Shown here piece after piece: positions 26,510-35,386 of a stretch of 64,000 nt of DNA. Within the stretch, counting starts at the first letter, position 1, and every line of letters starts with the position of its first letter. The stretch covers positions 888,379 through 952,378 of the forward strand of contig NZ_QGDO01000003.1 in the NCBI RefSeq assembly GCF_003149185.1, read 5' to 3'. The position numbers and the translations under genes are program-made. Source of the stretch: Sediminitomix flava (GTDB lineage Bacteria > Bacteroidota > Bacteroidia > Cytophagales > Flammeovirgaceae). The notes under the pieces are model-generated. The model worked only from the letters and a program-made list of their open reading frames with translations. It was not told the origin of the DNA and did no database searches.

Positions 26510-27511
26510 TTAGTCGATGCTTACTTCTTTCAAATTTTGTTCTGGAATTCGAACATATATTTTTTCTTGTTTCATTTCTATTTCATTTTTCAAATCGATG
26601 ACTGATAATTTAATGTCAGCTTTTAATAAATGATGGATAGAATAAAGTCCAAGATAATCTGTTCTGATTAGTTTTGTCTCTTCAAATCCTTCCTTTTGAA
26701 TAGGAGAATATTCAATTTCTTCCGCTCTGACCGCGTAATAGCCTCCATCTTTATTGATTAGACTAGATTCTTTAGCCGAGAGAATATTCGTATAACCAAA
26801 GAATTGAGCTGTATAGCTGTGTTTAGGGTAATCGTATAATTCTTTTGGTCTTCCAACTTGAAGAATTTCTCCTTCTCTAATCATCGCAATTTTATCAGCC
26901 AAAATCATTGCTTCATCTACATGATGAGTAACAAAAATGACGGTTGTATTAGTTTTGCTAAAGATCTCTTTGAAGGCATTTAGAAAATCATGTTTAAGAA
27001 GAGGGTCAAGATTGGAGAATGGTTCATCAAAAAGTAATAAACTAGGTTCATTGGCAAGAGCACATGCAATAGCTACTCTTTGTTTTTCTCCCCCAGAAAG
27101 TTGATATGGCAATTTATCTTTCTTATCCTCTAATCCACAAAGAGCAAGCAATTCTTTTATCCTGTATTCTTGATACTCTTTACTCGTTCTTCTAAGAGGA
27201 TATTTTAGGTTTTCAATGATGTTTGAATTTGGGAATAAAGCATAATCTTGATGAACAAGAGCAATGTCACTATTCCCTGCTACAAGTTTTTTAGTTGGGT
27301 CAATTACTTCTTTCCCATCTAATAAAATATTTCCCTTACTTCTCGCTAACAGACCTGAAAGGCTTTTAAGTAGCGTAGTTTTTCCACTACCGCTTGCTCC
27401 TAAGATAGCCAATATTTCACCTTTGTTCATCGATAAATCAATATCCTTGATAATGATATTATCGGAGTTTTTAGCTTTTACTTGAAGGTTTGAAACTTGT
27501 AAATAACTCAT
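26510..27511 (-). CDS. ABC transporter ATP-binding protein, FbpC/PotA type, without permease
   Basis: This 333-residue ATPase has Walker A GASGSGKTT at 38-46, the signature LSGGEKQRVAIACAL, Walker B LLLFDEPFSNLD and the switch-region VTHHVDEAM. About 100 C-terminal residues (from 235) resemble the TOBE-type regulatory extension of ferric-iron, sulfate or spermidine importers. No permease or binding protein lies on either side, so the substrate is open. It starts only 14 nt after the transketolase terminator hairpin and T-run end. Confidence 0.82.
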   Translation of the reverse strand: MSYLQVSNLQVKAKNSDNIIIKDIDLSMNKGEILAILGASGSGKTTLLKSLSGLLARSKGNILLDGKEVIDPTKKLVAGNSDIALVHQDYALFPNSNIIENLKYPLRRTSKEYQEYRIKELLALCGLEDKKDKLPYQLSGGEKQRVAIACALANEPSLLLFDEPFSNLDPLLKHDFLNAFKEIFSKTNTTVIFVTHHVDEAMILADKIAMIREGEILQVGRPKELYDYPKHSYTAQFFGYTNILSAKESSLINKDGGYYAVRAEEIEYSPIQKEGFEETKLIRTDYLGLYSIHHLLKADIKLSVIDLKNEIEMKQEKIYVRIPEQNLKEVSID

Positions 27512-27524
27512 CTAAATTAATCCA

Positions 27525-27556
27525 TTAAAAAAGGTGCGGCTTATAGCCACACCTTT
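27525..27556 (-). terminator. terminator of the transketolase N-half gene
   Basis: Read on the minus strand: AAGGTGTGGC pairs with GCCGCACCTT (one G-U), 5-nt loop, then TTTTTT. It lies directly before the next gene's start at 27511. Confidence 0.82.
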
Positions 27557-27581
27557 AATTAAAACGTATTTTTATTGATGA

Positions 27582-28445
27582 TTAATAATCACCTAGAGTC
27601 TCTTCCAATTGAGATAAAGCATTTTCAAGTTGCTCATCATTTGGAGCTACACCATGCCATTTGTGAGTACCAACCATAAAGTCGATTGGATGTCCCATAT
27701 CAGTCTTCATGATTACTGCAACTGGCTTACCGTTACCTCTTGAAGCTTTAGCTTTTGTGATACACTCGTCTAGAGCTAGCATGTCATTGCCGTCAACGTG
27801 CATTACTTCCCAACCAAATGCTTCGTATTTTTTACCCAAATCAAGAAGGTCACATACTTCTTCAGTAGTACCATCAATCTGAGCATTGTTGTAGTCGATA
27901 AATGCAATCAAGTTATCAAGTTTGTTGTGTGGAGCGTACATTGCTGCTTCCCAAACTTGACCTTCTTGTTGCTCACCATCACCCATTAGACAGTAAACAA
28001 ATTTATCGTCATTATTCAATTTTTTAGCTTCAGCTGCACCGATAGCTACTGAAAGACCTTGTCCTAGAGAACCTGAAGCCATACGAATACCTTCTAGATG
28101 CTCATAAGGAGTTGGGTGTCCTTGCAAACGTGAATTGATCTTACGGTGAGATGCCAATTCAGAAACAGGGAAATAACCAGCTCTTGCCAAAGTACTGTAG
28201 AATACAGCAGAGATATGACCGTTAGAAAGGAAGAACAAGTCTTCGTTAATTCCGTCCATAGAAAACTCTTTGTTGTGCTCCATGTGCTTGAAGTAAAGCG
28301 CTACAAAAAGGTCTGCACAACCTAATGCTCCACCTGGGTGACCACTACCCACACCATGAACCATTCTAAGAATATCTCTTCTCACCTGACTAGCGACTTT
28401 TTGTAGTTCGCTAATTTGCGCTATCTGTTCGTTGATTTGAGTCAT
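27582..28445 (-). CDS. transketolase, N-terminal (thiamine-diphosphate-binding) subunit
   Basis: Transketolase moves two-carbon units between sugar phosphates in the pentose phosphate pathway. This 287-residue protein is only the N-terminal half: GHPGGALGCAD (35-45), SNGH (74-77) and the ThDP motif starting GDG at 155 and ending NN at 186-187. The pyrimidine-binding and C-terminal domains belong to a separate subunit in split enzymes, normally the next gene. Here the next gene is an unrelated ABC ATPase behind a terminator, so the partner must be elsewhere. Confidence 0.9.
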   Translation of the reverse strand: MTQINEQIAQISELQKVASQVRRDILRMVHGVGSGHPGGALGCADLFVALYFKHMEHNKEFSMDGINEDLFFLSNGHISAVFYSTLARAGYFPVSELASHRKINSRLQGHPTPYEHLEGIRMASGSLGQGLSVAIGAAEAKKLNNDDKFVYCLMGDGEQQEGQVWEAAMYAPHNKLDNLIAFIDYNNAQIDGTTEEVCDLLDLGKKYEAFGWEVMHVDGNDMLALDECITKAKASRGNGKPVAVIMKTDMGHPIDFMVGTHKWHGVAPNDEQLENALSQLEETLGDY

Positions 28446-28502
28446 ATTTCTACTGAAAATTATTACTGTTGAATGCTAAGTATTTCCGTTCAAACACCAA
28501 AG

Positions 28503-28952
28503 CTAACCAATTATTTGTTCGGCGTGTTCCTTTGTTTTAACTTTTTTAATAATTTCTTCGATTATTCCTTCTTCGTTGATCACAAAAGTAGTTCTAACCG
28601 TTCCCATATAAACTTTTCCAAAGTTCTTTTTTTCTTGCCAAGTACCATAAAGTTCATGTACTTTTTGGTCTGTATCAGCAATCAAAGGAAAAGGAAGTTC
28701 ATGTTTAGCAATAAAGTTTTGATGTTTCTTTTCGCTATCTGAACTTACTCCAATTACGACATAGCCCTTTTCTAACAGTAGCTCATAATTATCTCTCAAA
28801 TTACAAGCTTGGGCAGTACATCCTGGTGTATTATCCTTTGGGTAAAAATATAAAATTACTTTTTTCCCTTTGAACTCTTCTAAGCTAATCGCTTCGCCAT
28901 TTTGATCTTTGGCTGTAAAAAGAGGTGCTTTTTGTCCGATTTCTAAAAGCAT
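28503..28952 (-). CDS. bcp: thiol peroxidase Bcp (peroxiredoxin)
   Basis: This thioredoxin-dependent peroxidase reduces hydroperoxides. The 149-residue protein has the peroxidatic cysteine C45 in PKDNTPGCTAQAC and a resolving cysteine C50 five residues later, the atypical 2-Cys arrangement of Bcp/PrxQ. Full family length. It is transcribed divergently from a glycosyltransferase, with a perfect inverted repeat in the shared upstream region. Confidence 0.95.
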   Translation of the reverse strand: MLLEIGQKAPLFTAKDQNGEAISLEEFKGKKVILYFYPKDNTPGCTAQACNLRDNYELLLEKGYVVIGVSSDSEKKHQNFIAKHELPFPLIADTDQKVHELYGTWQEKKNFGKVYMGTVRTTFVINEEGIIEEIIKKVKTKEHAEQIIG

Positions 28953-28988
28953 TTACTTTGAAATTATAGGATTACGACAAAATTCATT

Positions 28989-29017
28989 TTTGTTAGTAAT
29001 GATCCTTACTAACTTTA
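28989..29017 (+). promoter_or_regulatory. possible promoter of the GT2 gene
   Basis: TTTG (28989-28992), 17-bp spacer, then TAACTTTA (29010-29017), one mismatch from TAnnTTTG. The inverted repeat occupies the spacer. Confidence 0.4.
28992..29013. promoter_or_regulatory. palindromic operator candidate between bcp and the GT2 gene
   Basis: Perfect inverted repeat GTTAGTAA-N6-TTACTAAC, the form expected for a dimeric regulator. It overlaps the likely promoter of the plus-strand gene and lies about 40 bp upstream of the bcp start. Confidence 0.5.
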
Positions 29018-29089
29018 CACGCGCAAGTTAATTTCCTCAGAAATGATTTGAAAATTTTAAGGAAACAAAGGTTAAAAAAAGATTAACAA

Positions 29090-30214
29090 ATGTTTTATCT
29101 GGTGGGCTGGAGCTTACTATTATGCTACATAATAGTTCTTTTAATATTTATTTTTACTTGGCACTTCACTAAAGAATATGAATCTAAAAATGTTGATTTA
29201 GGTCAAGCTTTAGCTGTCTCAGTGGTGATCCCAATCAGAAATGAGGAAGATAACATTATTCAATTATTGACTGATCTTCAGAATCAGACCTATACAAATT
29301 TTGAGGTAATCATAGTGAATGACAATTCTACGGATAGGTCTATTCAGTTGGTTGAAGAATTTAAAAAATATCATAGTTTAAAATTTACCGTATTAAATTT
29401 ACCTCAGAAAGTAAGAATTTCACATAAAAAGGCAGCTATCGAATTAGCACTAAAATATGCTGTAGGAGATTGGATTCAATTGACGGATGGAGATTGTAAT
29501 GTACAGCCAAAATGGTTAGAACAAATAGTGTCATTTCAGCTAGAGACGAAGGCAAAATTGATAAGTGCTGGTGTGATCTATAAAATCTACAATTTTTGGA
29601 CGAAACTTCTGGCAATAGAATTTCTTAGTCCTGTAGGAGTGGGGGCAATCGGGATGTTACTGAAAAAACCAAGTATGTGCAATGGAGCAAATTTGGGTTT
29701 TCTTAAATCTATATTTTATGAAGTTGATGGATATAAAGGAAATGAAAACCTATCATCAGGTGATGATGAGTTTTTGATGCATAAGGTTGCTAAATTTTAT
29801 CCTGAAAAAGTCTTTTATTTAAAATCAAAAGAAGCAATTGTAAAAACTGACTCACCTTCTTTATTCATAGATTTTGTTCATCAGAGAATTAGATGGGCTA
29901 GTAAATGGAAGAATTACGATAACTTGAATTCAATCATAGCAGGATTCTTTGTATTTTGCTTTCATCTTTACTTTGTAGTTTCGATATGCCTTTCAATAAT
30001 AGGATTTGTTGATTGGGAAATTATAGTGCAAATGTTTTTACTAAGAGTATCAATCGAATCAATGTTTTTAGGAGCACTCAGTAAGGATTTTTATTTAAAT
30101 AATCATACTTGGACTATTCCGATTATAGCAATATTTTATTCTTTTTATGTGATAATCATAGCTGTAGTTAGTCTAAGAGGAAAATATAGTTGGAAGGGAA
30201 GAAAAATTGGATGA
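29090..30214 (+). CDS. membrane-anchored family 2 glycosyltransferase
   Basis: This 374-residue inverting GT-A enzyme has an N-terminal helix (about 5-25), a catalytic domain with SVVIPIRNEEDNI, VNDNSTDRS, the DGD metal site (LTDGDCNVQP), GDDEF as the likely catalytic-base region, and HQRIRWASKW corresponding to QxxRW. Two or three C-terminal helices follow. It resembles processive or lipid-directed glycosyltransferases, but donor and acceptor are unknown. The stop codon lies one base before the next start, so translation is probably coupled. Confidence 0.87.
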   Translation: MFYLVGWSLLLCYIIVLLIFIFTWHFTKEYESKNVDLGQALAVSVVIPIRNEEDNIIQLLTDLQNQTYTNFEVIIVNDNSTDRSIQLVEEFKKYHSLKFTVLNLPQKVRISHKKAAIELALKYAVGDWIQLTDGDCNVQPKWLEQIVSFQLETKAKLISAGVIYKIYNFWTKLLAIEFLSPVGVGAIGMLLKKPSMCNGANLGFLKSIFYEVDGYKGNENLSSGDDEFLMHKVAKFYPEKVFYLKSKEAIVKTDSPSLFIDFVHQRIRWASKWKNYDNLNSIIAGFFVFCFHLYFVVSICLSIIGFVDWEIIVQMFLLRVSIESMFLGALSKDFYLNNHTWTIPIIAIFYSFYVIIIAVVSLRGKYSWKGRKIG

Positions 30215-30215
30215 C

Positions 30216-30467
30216 ATGACAGATTTAGAATTTGATGTCCTTGATGAATTGTACTTTGTCTGTTCTTATTCTCAATTGAAGGCCGCTGTAGAAGTGCAAG
30301 ATGAGGATTTGAAAAATGTATTGATTGAGCTTTATTCAAAAAAATGGATAAGTTGTTATTCAGATGTCGATCAAGAAATAGATGAAAGTAAAGTAGATTT
30401 AGAAAATGAATGTGATACTTACTTATATCTTGCCACAAAAAAAGGCTTGTTTAAACATAATAGCTGA
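30216..30467 (+). CDS. small winged-helix-like protein
   Basis: This 83-residue acidic protein is not recognised with certainty. FDVLDELYFVCSYSQLKAAV, then DEDLKNVLIELYSKKWISCY and a final YLYLATKKGLFKHN read like helix-turn-helix plus a beta wing, as in small winged-helix domains. The true start is taken as ATG 30216, directly after the preceding stop; a TTG at 30207 would overlap that gene. The coupling with the glycosyltransferase and the OppC-like gene suggests one operon. Confidence 0.6.
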   Translation: MTDLEFDVLDELYFVCSYSQLKAAVEVQDEDLKNVLIELYSKKWISCYSDVDQEIDESKVDLENECDTYLYLATKKGLFKHNS

Positions 30468-30488
30468 TAGAACTAAACTTTTTTAACT

Positions 30489-31748
30489 ATGCAACAAAAT
30501 GATATTCCAAAGAAAACAGGTTTGAGGCGTAAGTTCAGTAATAGTGGATTTATAGCCTTGGTGCTTGTAATGTTTACTTTTTTGATAGGCTTGTTTGGTT
30601 ATTTAATCATGCCTGATCCAACTCCTTTTGCAAATGATGGTATGATTGAAGTTGCAAAAAAGAGATCGGGTTTTACTGTACCAATCATAAAAGTGAGAAA
30701 GGATGTCCCTGTTGAGATGCAGAATTTTTGGGATAAATTACTTTATGGTCAAGAAAGTAACTTTGTTTCTATCCCTTATCAAGGCGAATTAATTCTCGAA
30801 AATGATTCGGTTTTTTATCAATTATATGATTCTCATGAGAAAGAAATTGGTAGCTATAAAACTAAGATATACGGCTTACCATTGATAAGAGTAGTTAAAA
30901 GCGTATATGTCGGAGAATCAGATAAACTTGGGAAGAGCATTTCACAGAATTATGTTTTTCTGAAAGAAAAGGTTGTTTACTTGGATGAGAATGAATCTAG
31001 AGCAATAATTTCTAAAGAGGAACTTGAAGCTCTTTTTTGGAAAGAAAATGTCTCAACAAAGACTTTTATTTTCGGAACAGATAAAAATGGTCGTGATATC
31101 TTGAGCCGATTAATTTATGGTGCTAGAATATCTTTCTTAGTAGGACTTATTGCTGTGATTATTTCTCTAATAGTTGGTGTTACATTAGGAGGAATTAGTG
31201 GCTATTTTGGAGGGGTATTGGATCGATTTATTTCTTGGTTTATGACTGTTATGTGGGCAATTCCTACTATTCTTTTGGTTATTGCTATTAGACTAGTATT
31301 CGATAGCTCTGAACTTTGGGTGACTTTCATAGCTGTTGGTTTGACGATGTGGGTAGAAATCGCTAGAGTTGTTAGAGGAAAAGTATTAGAGTTAAAGGAG
31401 AAGACTTATATCGAAGCAGCTCATAGTCTAGGATATTCCGACTTGAGAATTATAACTAAACATATTTTACCCAACCTAGTAGGTGTTTTAGTCGTACTAA
31501 GTGCCTCTAATTTTGCTTCTGCTATTTTGATGGAAGCGGGTTTAAGTTTCCTAGGGTTAGGAGGACCTCCTGCAATGCCATCTTGGGGGAATATGATTCG
31601 ATCAGGTTTGTCTGAGTTAAGACCTAATGGCGAATGGCATCTGATATTGTATCCATCAATTTGTATCAGTTTATTGGTGCTTTCCTTTAATTTACTGGGT
31701 AATGCGATAAGAGATGTTCTTGACCCAGGAGATTTACAAGGACGATAA
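30489..31748 (+). CDS. OppC/DppC-like ABC permease with large extracytoplasmic insertion
   Basis: This is an inner-membrane subunit of a peptide/nickel-type ABC importer. FGTDKNGRDILSRLIYGARISF precedes the permease core, and EKTYIEAAHSLGYSDLRII is the EAA loop that contacts the ATPase. OppC proteins are about 300 residues; this one is 419 because roughly 120-140 residues (about 45-185) are inserted between the first helix and the GTDKNGRD motif. No OppB, ATPase or binding protein is adjacent. Confidence 0.82.
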   Translation: MQQNDIPKKTGLRRKFSNSGFIALVLVMFTFLIGLFGYLIMPDPTPFANDGMIEVAKKRSGFTVPIIKVRKDVPVEMQNFWDKLLYGQESNFVSIPYQGELILENDSVFYQLYDSHEKEIGSYKTKIYGLPLIRVVKSVYVGESDKLGKSISQNYVFLKEKVVYLDENESRAIISKEELEALFWKENVSTKTFIFGTDKNGRDILSRLIYGARISFLVGLIAVIISLIVGVTLGGISGYFGGVLDRFISWFMTVMWAIPTILLVIAIRLVFDSSELWVTFIAVGLTMWVEIARVVRGKVLELKEKTYIEAAHSLGYSDLRIITKHILPNLVGVLVVLSASNFASAILMEAGLSFLGLGGPPAMPSWGNMIRSGLSELRPNGEWHLILYPSICISLLVLSFNLLGNAIRDVLDPGDLQGR

Positions 31749-31780
31749 AATATATTTCTAAGGATAAGAAAAGAAGTGTG

Positions 31781-32995
31781 ATGAAGGATTCTGTTGAAAA
31801 TAGATTGAAGTTAAAAGAATTGGAGTTATCTGCCTTGTATGATATTACAACGGCAATTACGGCAAACGCTTCTGAAGATAATCTTTATAAAATATTCAAG
31901 TTTACGATAGCTTCTAATCCTTCAATAAATAATCTATTACTTTTTGTCAGAGAGAGTTCTGATTGGGTATGTAAAGTATCGTATGGGGTTTCAAAAGTCT
32001 CACAAGAGTGGATATTATTGGATGAATTGAAAGGGATATCCTCTGCTGCTACTTTAGATGAAGAACTTTCAAATAGAATGGAAGGGCTTTCAAGTATTCT
32101 TCCAATTAAACATAAAGAAGAAGTTTTAGCTTACGTCTTGCTAGGTAAAAAAGGTGGTTCTGATGTCGATTATTTTGACATGGAGTTTGTAGAAGCCTTA
32201 GCGAATATTACGATTGTAGCGATCGAGAATAAAAAATTAGCTAGAAAGGAACAGAAACAAGAACAGTATAGAAAACAGTTGGAGATAGCGAAAGATGTAC
32301 AGACACTTCTTTTTCCGAAGGCATTACCAAAAGATGATGTAATGGCTATTAAGGCTAGCTATCTTCCACACCATACAATAGGTGGTGATTATTTTGACTA
32401 TTTTAAACTTGATGAAGATCGATTCTTTTTAAGTATTGCGGATGTCTCTGGAAAAGGAATCCCTGCGGCTATTTTAATGTCAAATTTTCAAGGTGGATTA
32501 AGAATGTTATTAAAAAATAATCATGACTTGGAAATTTCTGTTCAAAAACTGAATGAATTGATTATTGAGAATGCCAATGGGGAGAATTTTATTACGGCAT
32601 TCTTTTTTATTTATAACTTAAAAAGTAAAACTATACATTACGTAAATGCAGGACATAATCCACCTTTCCTTTTCTTACAAAATGACATGAAAAGATTAGA
32701 AACTGGAACAACAATTTTGGGCGGATTTAACCAGTTACCATTCTTGCAAGTAGGTGAAATATCGAATGTAGATGATTTCTTCCTTTTCTGTTTTACAGAT
32801 GGTTTTACTGAAACATATAATGATTTAGAGGAAGAATTTGGAGAGACTCAACTTGGTGAGTTCTTAGAAGTGAATAAGCACTTGAGTCATGATGATTTAC
32901 ATCAAACATTGATAGCACATTTGAATACATTTAAAGGCAATCAAGCCTATGCTGATGATATTACCCTGCTTTCATACAGTGTAACAACTGTATAA
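31781..32995 (+). CDS. PP2C-type (RsbU/SpoIIE) protein phosphatase with GAF-like sensor
   Basis: The N-terminal half (about 10-160) looks like a GAF sensor domain. A coiled linker (KKLARKEQKQEQYRKQLEIAKDVQ) leads into the phosphatase domain with IGGDYFDYFKL, LSIADVSGKGIPAAILMS and YADDITLL, whose Asp residues bind the two metals. Such enzymes dephosphorylate anti-sigma-factor antagonists in partner switching. No anti-sigma factor or antagonist gene is nearby. ATG 31781 is chosen over the GTG three bases upstream. Confidence 0.85.
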   Translation: MKDSVENRLKLKELELSALYDITTAITANASEDNLYKIFKFTIASNPSINNLLLFVRESSDWVCKVSYGVSKVSQEWILLDELKGISSAATLDEELSNRMEGLSSILPIKHKEEVLAYVLLGKKGGSDVDYFDMEFVEALANITIVAIENKKLARKEQKQEQYRKQLEIAKDVQTLLFPKALPKDDVMAIKASYLPHHTIGGDYFDYFKLDEDRFFLSIADVSGKGIPAAILMSNFQGGLRMLLKNNHDLEISVQKLNELIIENANGENFITAFFFIYNLKSKTIHYVNAGHNPPFLFLQNDMKRLETGTTILGGFNQLPFLQVGEISNVDDFFLFCFTDGFTETYNDLEEEFGETQLGEFLEVNKHLSHDDLHQTLIAHLNTFKGNQAYADDITLLSYSVTTV

Positions 32996-33026
32996 TAAAC
33001 GTTAATAATTCAATTTTGTATAAACA

Positions 33027-33034
33027 TATATTTG
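33027..33034 (+). promoter_or_regulatory. -7 element (TATATTTG) of gdhA
   Basis: Exact TAnnTTTG followed by C, 54 bp before the gdhA ATG. A -33 box at normal spacing is not evident; a second near-match CAATTTTG lies at 33011-33018. Confidence 0.5.
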
Positions 33035-33088
33035 CTAAAGCAGTATAAGCACATAGTATTAAAAATCACACTTAATTTTTTTTAACCA

Positions 33089-34438
33089 ATGAGCTTTGAA
33101 AAATTAGAGCTAGAATCATTCATGACAGGTCTAGTTCGTAGAAATCCTGGACAACCTGAATTTCATCAAGCTGTTCGTGAAGTAGCTGAAAAACTAATTC
33201 CATTTATCAACGAGAATCCTAAATATTTAACATCACGTATTCTTGAACGTATGACTGAGCCAGATCGTGTGATCAGTTTTAGAGTACTTTGGGAAGATGA
33301 TGAAGGAAACGTTCGTGTAAATAGAGGACATAGAGTTCAGTTTAACGGAGCAATCGGTCCATACAAAGGAGGACTTCGTTTTGATAAGTCAGTAACTTTG
33401 GGTACACTTAAATTCTTAGGCTTTGAACAAGTATTTAAGAATAGTTTGACTACACTTCCTATGGGGGGGGCTAAAGGTGGTTCAGACTTTAATCCGAAGG
33501 GTAAATCTGATCGTGAAGTAATGAGATTCTGTCATGCATTTATGACAGAACTTTACAGACATATAGGAAAAGATACTGATGTACCTGCCGGTGATATTGG
33601 TGTTGGCGCACGTGAAGTGAGTTTCCTTTTTGGTCAATACAAGCGTATTAAAAATGAATTTACGGGTGTCTTAACTGGTAAAGGATTGCAGTTTGGAGGA
33701 AGTAATGCACGTAAAGAAGCTACAGGCTTTGGAAGTGTTTATTTTGCCAAAGAAATGTTAGCTCACAGAAATGATACAATTGATGGTAAAGTAGCTGTAG
33801 TTTCTGGGTCTGGTAATGTTGCTCAGCATACAGTTGAAAAGTTGATTGATCTTGGTGCAAAAGTTGTCACAGTATCAGATAGAGGTGGTTATCTCTTAGA
33901 TAATGATGGTATTAATGACGACAAGTTAAGTCATATCATGGAGCTTAAAAATGTTCAAAGAGCATCTTTAAAAGCTTATTTGGATAAATATCCAAATGCA
34001 GAATATCATGAAGATAAACGCCCTTGGGAAGTGAAATGTGATTTAGCATTTCCTTCAGCAACGCAAAATGAGTTGAGCGGCGCTGATGCACAAACTTTAG
34101 TAGATAACGGCTGTATTTTGGTTTGTGAGGGAGCAAACATGCCTACAGATATTGAAGGAATTAAAGTTTTTGAAAAGGCTCAAATCATGTTTGGTCCAGG
34201 AAAAGCTGCCAATGCCGGTGGTGTTGCTATTTCAGGTCTAGAAATGACTCAAAACTCAATGAGATTACAATGGTCATTTGAAGAAGTAGATACTCGTCTT
34301 CAAGAGATCATGGCAAAAATCCATAAGTCTTGTGTGAAGTATGGCGAAGAAGAAGGATGGGTTGATTATGTAAAAGGAGCAAACATTGGAGGTTTTGTAA
34401 AAGTTGCTGATGCAATGATTGCCTACGGAATTATCTAA
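33089..34438 (+). CDS. gdhA: NADP-type glutamate dehydrogenase
   Basis: Reductive amination of 2-oxoglutarate to glutamate. The 449-residue protein matches the E. coli-type hexameric enzyme: GPYKGGLRFDKSV with K93, PMGGAKGGSDFNP with catalytic K129, PAGDIGVGAREV and the Rossmann VVSGSGNVAQHTVE. NADP specificity is inferred from the clade, not proven. A run of eight G (33463-33470) encodes the Met-Gly-Gly of the active-site loop, which is odd in such AT-rich sequence. Monocistronic. Confidence 0.95.
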   Translation: MSFEKLELESFMTGLVRRNPGQPEFHQAVREVAEKLIPFINENPKYLTSRILERMTEPDRVISFRVLWEDDEGNVRVNRGHRVQFNGAIGPYKGGLRFDKSVTLGTLKFLGFEQVFKNSLTTLPMGGAKGGSDFNPKGKSDREVMRFCHAFMTELYRHIGKDTDVPAGDIGVGAREVSFLFGQYKRIKNEFTGVLTGKGLQFGGSNARKEATGFGSVYFAKEMLAHRNDTIDGKVAVVSGSGNVAQHTVEKLIDLGAKVVTVSDRGGYLLDNDGINDDKLSHIMELKNVQRASLKAYLDKYPNAEYHEDKRPWEVKCDLAFPSATQNELSGADAQTLVDNGCILVCEGANMPTDIEGIKVFEKAQIMFGPGKAANAGGVAISGLEMTQNSMRLQWSFEEVDTRLQEIMAKIHKSCVKYGEEEGWVDYVKGANIGGFVKVADAMIAYGII

Positions 34439-34464
34439 TCAAGTTCTTTTAAGGAATAAATTGA

Positions 34465-34498
34465 AAGCGTTGACTATCTCAAGTCAGCGCTTTTTTTT
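34465..34498 (+). terminator. intrinsic terminator of gdhA
   Basis: An 11-bp stem with one G-U (AAGCGTTGACT with AGTCAGCGCTT), 6-nt loop, eight T. It ends 31 nt before the next ATG. Confidence 0.87.
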
Positions 34499-34528
34499 AT
34501 CTTTAAATTGAAACCACAGACTAACTCA

Positions 34529-35386
34529 ATGCTAAAATTAATAGAATGCCCAAGAGATGCTATGCAAGGCATCGATACCTTTATCCCTACAAATTTAAAG
34601 GTTAAATACATAAATCAGCTCCTTAAAGTTGGTTTTGACACAATAGACTTTGGTAGTTTTGTTTCTCCAAAGGCTATTCCTCAGATGCGAGATACAGAAG
34701 AAGTCTTATCAAAATTAGATAAAAGAAATACCAATCTTTTAGCTATTGTTGCTAATCAAAAAGGAGTAGATAAGGTATGTTCTTTTTCAGAGATTGATTA
34801 TTTAGGATATCCCTTTTCAATATCAGAAACATTCCAGCTTCGCAATACGAATAAGTCTATTGCGGAATCGAAGGTTCTTTTAGAGCAGATAAAAGCATCT
34901 TGTGATAAATATGATAAAAAAATGGTAGTCTATCTATCGATGGGTTTTGGGAATCCTTACGGAGATGAATACTCAAACGAAATAGTAGCTAAATATACTG
35001 AATACCTAATTGAATTGGGGGTTGAAGTTATTTCACTATCAGACACAATTGGTTCTTCGGACCCTATGCAAATCATCGATTTATTTTCTGAGTTAAAATC
35101 CCTTTCTAATAAAGTTGAATTTGGAGCTCATTTACATTCAAGGGCAGATCAAATTCCTGAGAAGGTAAAAGCGTTAATCGATGCAGGCTGTAATCGAATA
35201 GATACTGCATTTGGAGGCTTAGGAGGCTGTCCAATGGCTCAAGATGACTTAGTTGGTAATTTGGCTACAGAAAGTGTTATAACAAGTTTGAAGCATTTAG
35301 GTATTGTGACGCCATTGGATATGAAAGAATTTTCAGTTGCCCAGAAAATGTACAATGAAATTTTTCCTACTAATCTTATACAGTAG
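34529..35386 (+). CDS. mvaB: hydroxymethylglutaryl-CoA lyase
   Basis: This lyase cleaves HMG-CoA to acetyl-CoA and acetoacetate in leucine breakdown. The 285-residue TIM-barrel protein has IECPRDAMQG at the start (catalytic Arg-Asp), SLSDTIGSSDP, GAHLHSRAD (metal histidines) and the GGLGGCPMA signature with its cysteine. ATG 34529 is preferred to the in-frame TTG 34508, which falls right behind the gdhA terminator. Its 3' end overlaps the convergent phosphopantetheinyl transferase gene by 11 bp. Confidence 0.9.
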   Translation: MLKLIECPRDAMQGIDTFIPTNLKVKYINQLLKVGFDTIDFGSFVSPKAIPQMRDTEEVLSKLDKRNTNLLAIVANQKGVDKVCSFSEIDYLGYPFSISETFQLRNTNKSIAESKVLLEQIKASCDKYDKKMVVYLSMGFGNPYGDEYSNEIVAKYTEYLIELGVEVISLSDTIGSSDPMQIIDLFSELKSLSNKVEFGAHLHSRADQIPEKVKALIDAGCNRIDTAFGGLGGCPMAQDDLVGNLATESVITSLKHLGIVTPLDMKEFSVAQKMYNEIFPTNLIQ

